Shown here: in pieces, positions 45,604 to 57,322 of the stretch | How the letters are laid out: every line of letters starts with the position of its first letter | How positions within the stretch are numbered: the first letter of the stretch is position 1 | Assembly (NCBI GenBank): GCA_021521415.1 | Contig: JAIQDT010000026.1 | Span: forward strand, 4,553,001 to 4,617,000 | DNA length: 64,000 nt | Origin: Bidens hawaiensis | Taxonomy: Eukaryota > Streptophyta > Magnoliopsida > Asterales > Asteraceae | Direction: 5' to 3' | The notes under the pieces: generated by a model | What the model saw: only the letters and a program-made list of their open reading frames with translations | The model's database searches: none | Told to the model about the DNA's origin: nothing | Program-made: the position numbers and the translations under genes

Positions 45604-48600
45604 ATGGGTAAGAAAGGAAAGATTACTGATCTAAAGCACAACATATGTGCTTACTTGAATGTAGAGGATCCCAAAGATGCAAAGTTTAAGGTAATCATGT
45701 TGTTCTTGAAGAGATCCAGAATCTGCAAGGCCATTACACATTCAGAAGATCCTTATGAGAGCATTGTGACTGAGTTTTGGAGTACCTCCAATGTTTTTGG
45801 AAAAGATATTCAGGCCACTGTTCAAGGGAGGAAGATTGTAGTGAAAAGATATTTAGGCCACTATTCAGGCCCCTTCTCCCGGATGATTCTATACAACATG
45901 AAGATGAACTTTGGTGATGATCAATGGTTACAGTATCCGAGGTTTGTTCAAATGATTGTTGAGGAGGTATTTCCTAATGTCAAGAAGCAGGGGCCTAAGA
46001 TCTTTCAAGATAATGTTACTTGGAATAATCTGGCCAAACTTGCTTCGTACAAGAATGTTAAAGAAGCTGATATCCCAAAATTCAAAGGTTTATTTAGACA
46101 TTTGAAGAACCCTGATTATATGGCTCCTACTGATAATAAATGGAGACATGATAATAGTGATTTAGATCAGAAAAAGGAGATCAGACTGATGTTGGAATTT
46201 AAACCTATTGGTAAACGATTCATAAAGATTGAGTCTTATTCAGAGGGTGAATTTGTGGCACACAAGAAAAAGAAGCAAAAAGTTATGAACAAAGAAGTTA
46301 TAACACCAGTCATACAAGAAGACGTTTATTCAGCGACATCTGAGAAGGATCCTGAGGAAATGAAGTCTGATTCTGAAGGTCGGAGGATGAGGTGATAATC
46401 CAAGGGCTAAATTTAAGAAAAATGCAGAGAGTTCCAGAAAACTAAAGTCTACAAATGATCAAGACGAGACTTACATACCTAAAGATATTGTTGAGAAACC
46501 AGTTAAGCCGAAGAAAGTTAGTATCAAGAAGAAGTAGAAGAGGGTTACATCTCCTAAGTTGAAACTTATAGATGAACCTGATGTTGAAGAACCAGAGGTC
46601 ACAGTGACTCCTGTCAATCCAGCATTTGTGGTTGAGGACCAGTTGTCGACTTGGGCAGAGATGACAATGTATTGAAGACACCAGTGGTGGAACCATCTCC
46701 ACAAGCTCAAGAACCACCTAAAGCTCCTGAAAAAGTTCCTGATTTTAGTTTACCGTCTCTTGACCTAGATTTTCCTACCTTCACAGACCATGATTCATTG
46801 AAGACTACCGTTACTGAATAAGAATTGATAGTCTGGTGATTGAAAATGAAAGACTGAGGAAAGAAAATGCTGAACAAAGACAGATTAATGAAGATGGTCA
46901 GATAAGGAGATAGCAAAAGGTTGATTTGTTGAATCTTCATATGATATACTTTACCATATTGGAAGATAAATTGGGAATCAATCTTGTTGAAGAGCTTGGG
47001 AGGTCAGATGATAAAGTGTTCACTAAAGTTTATGGTGGTGAGGCACTGACTGAAAAAAGTAATTTCAATGTACAATATAACCAAGATCGAGTTGAGGCAA
47101 AAGGTAAAGGGAAAGTTGATGAACCGACAGTACATATGGACATTACAGAAGTTGGTGGGTCATCATCAGGATTTGTGCATGAACCAGAGCAAGTAGTGAT
47201 GGAACAGATAGTGGTTGAACCAGTTGTTAAACAAAGAACTGAATCAGTTATTGAACAGGTTATACCAGTTGTTGTAGAGCCTGTTATACCTAATAAGCCA
47301 GAGGATGAGGATAATAAAGAAGATGAGGAATTATTAGATTATGGAGATTCTCCATCTCATGTTGATCATGATGATGATGATCCAAGTCTGGTGGTGGGTT
47401 GGGTGTGATGATTGGTTCTAGTACAGGTGCAGAAGTTGAACATATTGTTGAATCAGCAGTTGAAAGTCAACCTGCTCAGGAATCTACTCAAGTAGGTGGT
47501 AATGTTGATGAGATTGGGATAATTGATGTTAATCTGATAGCTTACAAGCCTACTGTAAGATTTACATCTACTGGAGAGGAATTAGAAGAAGGTGAGATCG
47601 AGGTAACACGAGCTGATCTAGCTAGAATGCTAAACATAACTGAAGAAGAGTTTGTTTTTGATTTTGAAAAGGATCTTGGTTCAATAGATGATAATGTTCT
47701 GGTGAATGAGCATATTTCAGAGGAAGAATTGGAGAAAGAACCAGTGACTTGTGTAAATGCAGTTGATCATGTATTTCCAGAGTTTGAAGAAGAAATCGAG
47801 ATGATAAGTCAAGAATTTGATGATCAAGGGAATCCTATACCTTCTGATAAAGGTAAGTCTACTGAATAAGCTGAGGTAAATAAACAAGAGTAGGAAGATT
47901 GGTTTGAAAGGAAGAAGATTGAACCGAAACGTATATACTTGAATCCGGTCAAGTATTACAAAAAGGGAAAAGAAGCTAAACTTGGAAAGTTGTGAGTATT
48001 GCATATCTGCCAAAGATCAAGAAAATTGCTATTCGAAGAACATTTGGAGTGCAATATTTTGAGAGCCTATGTGAATTAAAATCTCTACCATGGATGGACG
48101 TAGTGGACATTGTTGAAAAGGAGTTACTGAACTGTCTGAAACGTGGGCCGGTAAAAGAAAATTGGGAGTTTATTAAACGTCAAGCAAAATGCAGATTCAG
48201 AATCTGGACTCCTCAAGTTCCATATCTTCATGTATCAAAAGTCAAGAAAGATCCTGAAACGGATGACTTTGTGAAGACTTGGAGGTATAACCAGCCTTAA
48301 ACTGTGAAGATGATTCCGATGTATCCTATGGAGCAATACTTTCATGTAAATTTTCGTTGGTGGTACTATGATGAGAATAGCTCAGATTGTATTAAACCGA
48401 GATGGTATGTGGGACGTGATAGATGTGATGGATCCCATGTGGCTTGTAAACTGCTCGGAGAAGGACATAGACACGCTACATAAGTGCAAGATTCAATTAT
48501 CACGTGATAAACATCATGCGTCTTCTATGCAATACCAGAAAGTGATCAAGATCTGTTATAAGTATAAAATTCATTCTGGTGAAGTATGGAGGAGTATATG

Positions 48601-48805
48601 GTTTGATATGGGAGAAGAGGAAGCACAGAAGGAGAAAGAAAGAGAGGATGGGATTAAAGAGAAGATTCGGATTGCATCGTTGAAGAAATTCCAATACAAG
48701 GGTGTTGGAATATTGATTCCCACAAATCAGAAGCCCTCGGATAAACGTTTATTGGAAGATATGAGGAGGGAGTATCGGGAAAGTGTTTTTGGAATGAAAG
48801 ATTGA
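45604..48805 (+). pseudogene. Third ORF (env position) of element 2
   Basis: Start chosen at 45604, right after a splice-like AG. N-terminal domain: KHNICAYLNVED, FLKRSRICKAI, VTEFWSTSN, QGRKIVVKRYLG, then directly PFSRMILYNMKMNFG and LQYPRFVQMIVEE; relative to the other copies about 110 residues are deleted between the last two groups. Next an acidic, Lys/Pro/Val-rich low-complexity middle, the GEELEEGEIEVTRADLARML segment, and the C-terminal block DVMDPMWLVNCSEKDID ... QKVIKICYKYKIHSGEVW. Stops or slips near 46395, 46536, 46670, 46820, 47408, 47870 and 48298. A PPT and LTR follow within 40 bp. No membrane segment is convincing, so calling it env rests only on position. Unknown function. Confidence 0.65.
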
Positions 48806-48835
48806 AGATAGAAGATCGAAGAACTAGCAAAATCC

Positions 48836-48846
48836 AAGGGGGAGTT
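48836..48846 (+). promoter_or_regulatory. PPT of element 2
   Basis: AAGGGGGAGTT immediately before LTR start TGTTAG. Confidence 0.8.
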
Positions 48847-49224
48847 TGTTAGAGCATAACGTCTATTGCTAGGGTCTTAGATGTATTCGATATGATTGTA
48901 TATGGCTTAAAATGTCAAATGTATGTTGTGTATATTTTGTTTAACGAATAATTCATATGGAACGCATATGTTATGCGGCGCATAACACATGCGCCGTATA
49001 TCATATACGTCCCATATTGTCTGTCATGTTGTTTCCTATAAATGGGGGACTTATGCGTTATTCAGGAGACTTTTGGTCAGTGTTAGAGTGAGAGAGTAGA
49101 GAGAGAAAGTAGCCAATGTGTCATATCCTGTAATCTTTCAAGTTATCAATGAATATGTGCTTAATGTTTACTTGTTTGTGTTCATTCTCAATGGATTCCG
49201 CACATTGAGTTATAGGCTATAACA
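48847..49224 (+). mobile_element. 3' LTR of Sirevirus-like element 2
   Basis: 378 bp, TGTTAGAGCATAAC ... GGCTATAACA. The palindrome GTTATGCGGCGCATAAC (48970-48986) and related words lie upstream of TATAAAT at 49037-49043. The next five bases, TCTAG, would be the target duplication; the 5' end of the element is lost. It interrupts a third ORF of another copy. Confidence 0.8.
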
Positions 49225-50001
49225 TCTAGAGATCCTGAGTGTAATCTACATCAGCATTCCAAGTCTTTTCAGCATCAGGTGAAGAAGATTCAGGCGGAGG
49301 GACAATGTAAGAGACATTTGTAGGGTGAACAGGTGATGATGTATGAGTGGGTGGAGATTGAATAGGTTCATGGAAAGGTGAAGTTGGTGGTGTAGGAAGA
49401 TGTTTTTCTTGAGTAACTGGTTTTGATGGTGACATAGGTGGTGAGGAAATGATAGGTTCTTGGATTGGTGGTGTTGGAATGCATTGTCTTGAATGGGTTC
49501 AGGACTTGAATAGTTCAGTAGTGGCAGGGGATGAGTGAACTGTATCATGGGCGTGTTCCGATTCAAGAGAGGATGTGTCAGCAGTGTCTTCAAAAGGGTC
49601 AGGTGACTCAGGTGGTGCGATCTTTTGAATACTGTTAGTCACACTAAAGACTATGTTGGCAACAAACGTATCAACATCAATTTGTTCAGTTGCCCTCCCA
49701 CTGGAACCTACAGCTGGTTCTTCAACCTCTGCTACTGGTTTACTAACAGCTTTACGAACATCTGACTCAGCGCCCACAAACATAATCACTTCATTACCCA
49801 CCAGGTCAACAATTGGTTCATCCATTTCAACATCATGATCAAGCTTTTCAACATTGTGCGCTTCATGTTCGGTGGGTACTACTACAAGCTCCTCTATCAC
49901 ATTTTCTGCCTGTGGTTCAACAATTTCAAGCTCATTGGCATCACCATCATCACCATCATCCTGATCACCATTATCACTATCAGAATCATCATCACTTCCA
50001 C
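49225..50001 (-). pseudogene. Third ORF of element 4, distal part
   Basis: Minus-strand continuation of 52224-53090 after the solo LTR. Acidic and Asp-rich first (DSDNGDQDDGDDGD near 49930-49990), then ENVIEELVVVPTEHEAHN, GRATEQIDVDTFVANIVF, and a Pro/Ser/Thr-rich stretch with PTPPTSPFHEPIQSPP. One frame slip near 49500. Ends at 49224 against the LTR of element 2, so the coiled coil and conserved C-terminal block are missing. Resembles the low-complexity middle of the other copies. Confidence 0.55.
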
Positions 50002-52223
50002 AGTAATACTTGAAAATTTATTAAACAATAAAATAATAACGGTTAAATTTTGACCGATTACTAAAAGTGTTAGCTTGTTGTTAAACCAATAAAACATTAG
50101 TAACAAATAATCGAACTTGTTAGATAAAGATAAAAAATAAATAAATAAAATAATAATAATAATAAGTTCAAGGGTGTTTTATTTTTTTCTAAACTGAAAA
50201 AGGGTTAAAGTGAAAATAACTAATTTAAATGACCTTTTGTGCTAGTTGTTGAAATCCGATTTAGATAAAGTTTCTTCTAATCACGTCTCTTCCGCGAAAA
50301 ACTTGTCAACTTCCGGGTAAAACTCCTTTCAAATTGAAATTCAAAATCTAATCCTATTTTCTAAAGATTGTAGCGAAACTTGAGTTGTACGATCCATTTA
50401 CTATATAATCTTTCATCGCAAACAATCGCGTTCTCTATGTCGTATTCACCTTCGCCACCATCCAGCGAGCATCGCGGCTTGCTATACCTACCGACCACCT
50501 CTGTAATCTTTCGCCACCGGCACCATTCTTAAACCCACAGGCTCGCATCTGGTTCCAGTGTCATACGGCGTGTAATATCACGCGCTCCGTTCCCCTGCGA
50601 CAAATTACGGTTCCGTTTCAGAGTCCTTCTCCTCTTCGAATAAGGTATAAAAATCAATCCCGGTTTCCTTTCTACTCGTTTATGCGAATTTCAAGTGTAT
50701 TAATTCATTCCGATGACCTGTAGTCACCATCATGTTCGCCGACTGTGTTCTACTACTTATGTATCGTTTGATTCCTTTCTTCTATTTAGTATATGATTAA
50801 GTTATTCGAATACGGCGACTATGGTCGTTGATTTTTCCTGCGACGGGAAACGTTGTTTTAATAGAAATAGTATTAAGCATATATATATATATATGTGTAT
50901 ATATGTATATACAAAACTCATGCATAATATAACTCATGCATCCCATGCTTGAGAGGAGACAAAGATATATTGTGTGTGATGATTACTCTTTATGTATTTA
51001 TTTAATTATTTATTATTATTATTACTATTTTGGTAAATCGAAAAGTTTTGTCAAAAATAAGCCAATGGTTGTTTACAAAGTTAACCAGCCATACCTACTT
51101 GGTTATCTATCTATATTAGTCTTATGGAACAAAGGTGTCATCATTATTTTATAATATGAAAGCAACCGATGGCTTACATGGAAGTCAGAACTCATTGGAA
51201 TTCATTAGTATATTAAGTAAAAGTTTCAGATAAGAACCCTAAAGCCTTTGTCGTCGGAAGGTCAACAACTCAACGAGTAGTATAAGTAAGTTAAGTTTCA
51301 TCAATATTAATTCGATCCATAATTAAAGCATAGGTTCTCATAATTGTTGAAGAAGAGCCAATTTGTTTACTTTTGCTTAACAAGTAAGGTACGGATTCTG
51401 TTTTCGTTTACTCGTAGTATAAATTATATTCAATTTTATATTCGGTGTCCGTCACTTTGTAGCGCGGACTTTTCAGTTTGAGTTCGGTTTACTTATTTGG
51501 TATGTTTTATATTTATTTTTGTAGGATGCAATATATAATATATTATGTACTCCTTATTGCGTGTTCCGTTAGTAGTTTTTTTGTTGCATATTTATATGAA
51601 ACTAGCTTAACTCTGCCACCCGACCATGTCTAAAAAGTGGTATGGGCGTATAGATCGATCTTAGCACTGAGTTTGCGTTTGTTGTGTGGAGATGGAATAA
51701 TGGGTGTACACCATGCTCACCGTCTCATAGGTGCATGGACTAGCTAGTTGTGTACCAGTCTGTTCTGTTTAGGCTCATGGGTGTTTCCTTCTCACGTGAC
51801 TTTTGAGTTCTTGATATGCGTAGTCACGTGGTTTGATGTTCCGACCAAGTATCGGATTATGCGTCAGTTTATGTTTAGTATTTTTGTTAGTAAAAAGTTG
51901 GTTTCGAGTTTGATTCAAAGTTCCTAGACTTGCTTTTCCTTCGTTTGTCCTTACCTATACTATTGTTCTTTCCGTTACTGGGCAATTTTTGGCTCAGTCG
52001 TATTTTCTTTGTTGTATTTTTCCTATTTGTTTACAGGTAATCCGGGACTCGGGGAAGTTAGTGATGAGAGAGACTAATGAAGTTCAAGATTAAAAAAAAA
52101 GTTCATTCATTTTGGTTTAATAATATGACTTTGGTTTCTTTGATTTATTGTAATTCGGATTGTGGCTTTGATTTGATATCTGTAATACTGACACGTCAGC
52201 CTGTTCCGGGTTGGGGTGTTACA
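50002..52223 (+). mobile_element. Solo LTR with TCCAC target duplication
   Basis: 2222 bp, AGTAATACTTG ... GGGTTGGGGTGTTACA, flanked by TCCAC at 49997-50001 and 52224-52228. The first base is A where T is expected (TGTAATA-type start is usual), probably a mutation. No primer site, PPT or genes. Gypsy type, judged from the TGTTACA end; a family distinct from the other LTRs here. Confidence 0.8.
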
Positions 52224-52230
52224 TCCACTC

Positions 52231-52289
<59 letters not shown>

Positions 52290-53090
52290 TTCACTATGTC
52301 TAGGGGAAGGATATACATCCATCACTTCAATATTTGCATTCAGTAGCCAAGGGAGAATGTCCCATTCGGCATTCTCATCAAATTGACTCCTCGCCCACTT
52401 TATTCTCTTGTACATGTTCGGATCTTGCAATCTTAGAGTTTCTCTAGTCAAATTTAGATTTTGCAAAGATCTGTTGATGAGTATTTGAGTGACCCTTGGA
52501 TACATTAGAAATATCTGTTGCTCTTCCTTCTGTGCACTGCTTACCATCCCATTGAAGATAAATTGTGAGAACTTAAATGGTTGGCGAAACAATATGGCTA
52601 CTGTCATGGTAGCTAATTCCTTGCCTAGTAAGGTCCATGTTCCCCTTCTAGGTGACAATGATTGAATCACATGGTGTATTAGAAATCGGTATAATAATGG
52701 AAAGCTCCCCTTTTGAAATTGCCTTTCGTTCACGCCTCCTTAGTAATTGAGCATCCCTTGAAATATTGTTAACAGACGTTGGGTCGAGTACTGAGGATTA
52801 ACAATATGATTGTCTTTTAAGTGCAATGCTTCTCTGATTGATGCCTCTGTTATCTCTATATCCTACCCCAATACAGATTCCTCAATTCGCTTTCCATTCA
52901 CATCATTCACATATTTGGCCAAACCCCAAAAATCAGTGATATGATTTCGACAAATAATAGGGTTCTCCATCAGTGCCACCCTCAAGTTGGTGTTATTAAG
53001 GAAGTTTATGATGAACTCCAACTCCCTATTTTCATTATCCACCTCCAGCCAGGCGCACATGTTGTGCTTCGATTCGAACTTCATTGCCAT
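52224..53090 (-). pseudogene. Third ORF of element 4, N-terminal part
   Basis: Starts MAMKFESKHNMCAWLEVDN, then IINFLNNTNLRVALM, HITDFWGLAKYVNDVNGKRI, a stop at about 52864, ITEASIREALHLKDN, a second stop near 52740, FLIHHVIQSLSPRRGTW, LFRQPFKFSQFIFNGM and FLMYPRVTQILINRSL. It ends in a run of about 20 Asp encoded by a GAT repeat before the solo LTR. This copy shows the fullest N-terminal domain of the three, about 270 residues. AACAG lies five bases before the ATG. Confidence 0.65.
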
Positions 53091-53340
53091 CAGTTCTGTT
53101 ACTTAACAGTTTGCGAACCTTCACAAATCAAGTAAATGATTAGTAAAATAAGCAATAGAAACCCTAATTTCGAGACTCGGATAGACGATTATCGATAATC
53201 AATATCTTACCAAGGTCGAAACAGAGCTAATACTATGTTCGAGAACGTGTTGAGCACAAATAAGATTTTTGAGTGAGCAGGGGATACACGAGCAAGAGGG
53301 TTTTCCTTTTAGGTTGAAAGAGGGAAATGAAATAAGTGAA
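53091..53340 (-). other. Leader upstream of element 4 third ORF
   Basis: Non-coding. It carries the acceptor-like AACAG (53094-53098 on minus) just before the ATG. No palindrome array is seen before it is cut by an LTR fragment. Confidence 0.4.
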
Positions 53341-53690
53341 AAACGTACTCGAAAACGTCAACATAATGTTGGTGAGTTCACAGGTTTTATAGTCATAATG
53401 TAAAACTGTTTTCCAAGAAAAATATTGAAGAGGTTCACGTGGTCATAATACACAAACATTATTGTTGAAATCGTTAATAGAAATCTTGTGTCCATAAATA
53501 AAAATGCGCTTTTCTTAAAAGTATCATAAATATTCCAAGGACCATAGCTAAAAATCGTATTCCTTAAAATAATAAGTAACAATAGCGTCAACAATTGGTA
53601 TCCTATATAAATTTATGTTTTTCGATAATCATATGCTTATGGTATTCATGAGTTCACGTGCCTGCGTTTTCGTCTTGGCGGGGTGTGACA
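53341..53690 (-). mobile_element. Probable gypsy LTR fragment
   Basis: On the minus strand it begins TGTCACACCCCGCCAAGACG, a typical plant gypsy LTR start, and runs left to about 53341 without a recognisable end. A 78-codon frame in it is not protein-like. Identity is inferred from the start only. Confidence 0.4.
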
Positions 53691-53702
53691 TATTTATAGT
53701 AA

Positions 53703-56700
53703 TGTGACAATTAAGACAAAACCAGGTACGCCCTAATAAACAATTACCGATTTAACGATTAATCGCTTATTACCTAACGAACGAACGGTTAACCGAACGA
53801 ATCTGGTTATGACCCAGATATTCTGGGAAGCCATCTATAAGTGATATTCAACTAATATAAGCCAATATATTAGTTTTATGGCCTTAGATCGATAGCAAAC
53901 AAGTTAAACGAAAACATGCTCGTTTAATTACCCGCTGTAGATTTAAACGCGAAAGATAGTTACAAAGCAAGCATTGTATCATCCGTTAAGCCGAAAAAGA
54001 CTTACCAAACACTTATTTGAAATGTTTTAAGCGATCCGTCAAAATATTTTTGATTTTTACAAACGTATACTATGTTTTTATAAATATATACAAAAATGGC
54101 CGAAAAACACTCGTTTCCGCGCTATTTTTCATACCCGATATGTTTTTCGCGCCAAAAACCGAACTAGAAATAATTTTGGACTGGGAATCTCGCGTTTTAA
54201 CATGAAAATTAAGGCAAGTATAAGAAAATAAAACCAAAAGGGGGGCCCCTAGCTTGCGGCCGCCAAGGGCTTACCCCCTCCCCCTTAAGCAATCATTTCC
54301 TTATAAAAAAATTAACATATGATATTTAGCTTCATCTTGGTGAATTCTGGACACACAACTCAGTCCTTTGGCAGTTTATAATAACTCAAGGTGATTTTCA
54401 AATTTTGGTCATTTAATTCTTGATTTTAACAAGTTTAATTCATATTTACACAACATAATTAATAAAAATCATTTCTAACCATGTAAATCTTAAAAGTGAC
54501 CCATAAACATGTTTTGATCATACACATGGTAAGGAACCTGGTTTGATAGTTTTTTTTGGCCATAAACACGGATTAGATGGTAGAAACGGCATTTTTACGG
54601 TTCAAAAGTTTGTTTTTATACCCTAACTGAAACCCTAAGTTAAGGGGCTGTTTTGTTGATAAAAAATTTTTGGTTTGTGATATTGGACTTGTATCTACCC
54701 TGTATAGAAGCACAAGAGTTGAAACGTTGATTAGAAAGGCGAAAAGGAGCCAACCCCGCTAAGGTAATACCGAAACACTCGATTACGGGCTGTTTTGGTT
54801 AAGGTTTTGATGTGCATATTTTTAGGTCTTGAAATTTTGCAGGGACATCATGGACCATATCATTGAGTCCCTGTTCATTTGGTAATTTTTAGACCATCGG
54901 AGAATATTTGGGGAATTTATTACTGAATTGGGCCGTTTATTTGGGAAAATAGTTAAAATCCTTGAAAAATTATGAAATTTTGTGGAGAACTCAGTTTTAG
55001 TATATTTTGATAACATATGAAATTTGGGATCATTTGGAAAAGTCTAAGGGTGTTTTGTGAATATGCGTTCGTATGAATTTTTATAGCCAAATTTAGGCCG
55101 AAAAGAATATTGCACAAGGTTGTTACATTCTGGAATTGATACAGATGATTTTGGGATATAATTTGAACATCCAGGAATTTTTGTGGAATTTTTGGAAATA
55201 GTTTGGGATAAAAGGACGATTTTCAGGCTAAATATTGCAGGTAAAATGAATTTTTATAAATTAATAAATCAATAATTAATTCCAGAAATATTTTTATAAA
55301 GATCTACATATTTTATTTGATAAGTGACTAAATTTTTATAATTTAATTATTAACGGTTAATTAATTATGCGAATTTTAAGATTAAACAAACTTAATTCTG
55401 ATAAAAACCGGCAAGTTCGTGATTAACGAATCTGCATGAAAATCAGAACACCAGGTGCGATCAAAAATCATATTTTTGAATTGATTAAGGAAAAACGAAC
55501 CTTTTATGAGAAACCTGGACAATCTAGATGGATTGTGCGTGTTTCTCCTTATATCAAATTGAATAAACGGAAACGGGCCCCATAGCGTATCTGGAACCCC
55601 AATATGTGATCTTTCTTTATAACTTAATCATTTTATCGACCAACACATTTACCCAAGCTTACTTCGCCATAACTTTTTTCTGAACGCATAAACAAACAAC
55701 TTGGCCAAGCTGGAAAAGTGGGGAAACTATGTCAAGTTTGGTTTTAAGTATTAGACATTGAACAACATCACAACCTAAGCCTATTGACACTTTCTGGGCG
55801 TTCCAGCTATACCTAGATTAGACATACAGCTCAGTTTAGTATTTATATTATAATAATATTAAAATATTAATACTATTCTAATATTGATTATAGGAACTAG
55901 TGATAGCGAATCGAACAAACCACGAGCTGACATAGTGCTGATTATCTACTAAACAGTGAGTTTTATGACCCCACTTTCTGAACTGTTTTACGAACTTTTG
56001 GGCTGAAAGGCATGTTTGCTTATATCTATATACTTATCTGAAACGTATGATGATGTGAATTATCTAAGTGCTAACACATGAAAGTCCCTACTAACACAGT
56101 GATTAACTTCGAGCCGGTGGCTTGTGAATAGTACTATTGCAAATGTCCATAATTATACAAACCAACTATGTAGTGTTAGAAATAGCTACTTGGGACATAA
56201 TGCGGGCGGAAGGGGAGCCACAATGGTTGATTGAGCGTAGGAAATGGAGACACGCAGCACGAACAATCCAGGCTTCACTATAGCTTAGCATAATTACATC
56301 ACATGTATAAATACATACACATATACTTACATGCGTATATACAAATTATGACTTGTGATTACGCATACCTATTTTCTTGAAACTCGTGAAACTCATCAAC
56401 TCGTGTAGTTGTCCCATTTTAAATGTGCTTTTCAGGTGTGATACCGAAGTTGGAAAATCCGTGATTTTGTGCTATCTGTTACTAAACGTGATCGATGCGG
56501 TGTGAATAGAGGCAATGTTACTAGTACGAGTAGAATAGCTTACGAGCATATTTTGTTGTAACACCTAGTTTGTAATCAAGGATAGAATAATGTAATGTAA
56601 TATAATGTAAATTAGTTTGTAATGTTCTTTATAAACAATGTTGTTGATACCAGAGGTATCTGTTACATTCCTGTTTTACGCTTCCGCATTGTGCTAGTCG

Positions 56701-56710
56701 GGGTGTGACA
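53703..56710 (+). mobile_element. 5' LTR of the Tekay-like gypsy element
   Basis: End TAGTCGGGGTGTGACA is fixed by the primer site six bases later. The start is placed at TGTGACAATTAAG (53703); TGTGACATATTTATAG at 53686 is an alternative. About 3.0 kb, AT-rich, no gene. Confidence 0.7.
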
Positions 56711-56715
56711 GAAGT

Positions 56716-56733
56716 TGGTATCAGAGCCATTGG
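56716..56733 (+). promoter_or_regulatory. Primer-binding site, initiator tRNA-Met
   Basis: TGGTATCAGAGCCATTGG, a full TGGTATCAGAGCCA match; the best preserved primer site in the window. Confidence 0.9.
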
Positions 56734-56986
56734 TTATAAAGGATTAGGTTACCCTTAGGGTGCCTAAAATATAACCTTAGGCTCGATTAACTCTGGGGAA
56801 ATAATTAAATAATAATTTAATATCATATATTGATGGATGCCGAGATTAACTTGTAGGGCAAGTGAGTTATTGTGGTCCGGAACATAATAACAGACTTGCT
56901 TATACGAGGGAATTCAGGCAAAAGTCGCGGGACATGTAGATAGGTAAAAATGGCAACATATGTGTATGAAAAGTAATACTGAATAC

Positions 56987-57055
<69 letters not shown>
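56987..57055. repeat. (AT)n microsatellite
   Basis: About 70 bp of TA/AT repeats in the leader of the Tekay-like element. Confidence 0.9.
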
Positions 57056-57057
<2 letters not shown>

Positions 57058-57322
57058 AAACACATACGTGCTTATCTGAAACAAGGTGTACGAATAAGTG
57101 TACGTACGATGCTACTGATAACGTACGGTAAATTTTATTATGAATATTATATTCATTTATATTCAATATTAATTCTATTATAATTAAAATTAAAATTTTA
57201 ATAAAACTAATAGTATACTTTAAGATAATTAATAGTAAATTTGGCTTAATCAATTAACTTTCCTTACAATAGTTAACCCTAACAATAAATATTATTCTTA
57301 TAACTAACCATTGTGCAGAGGT

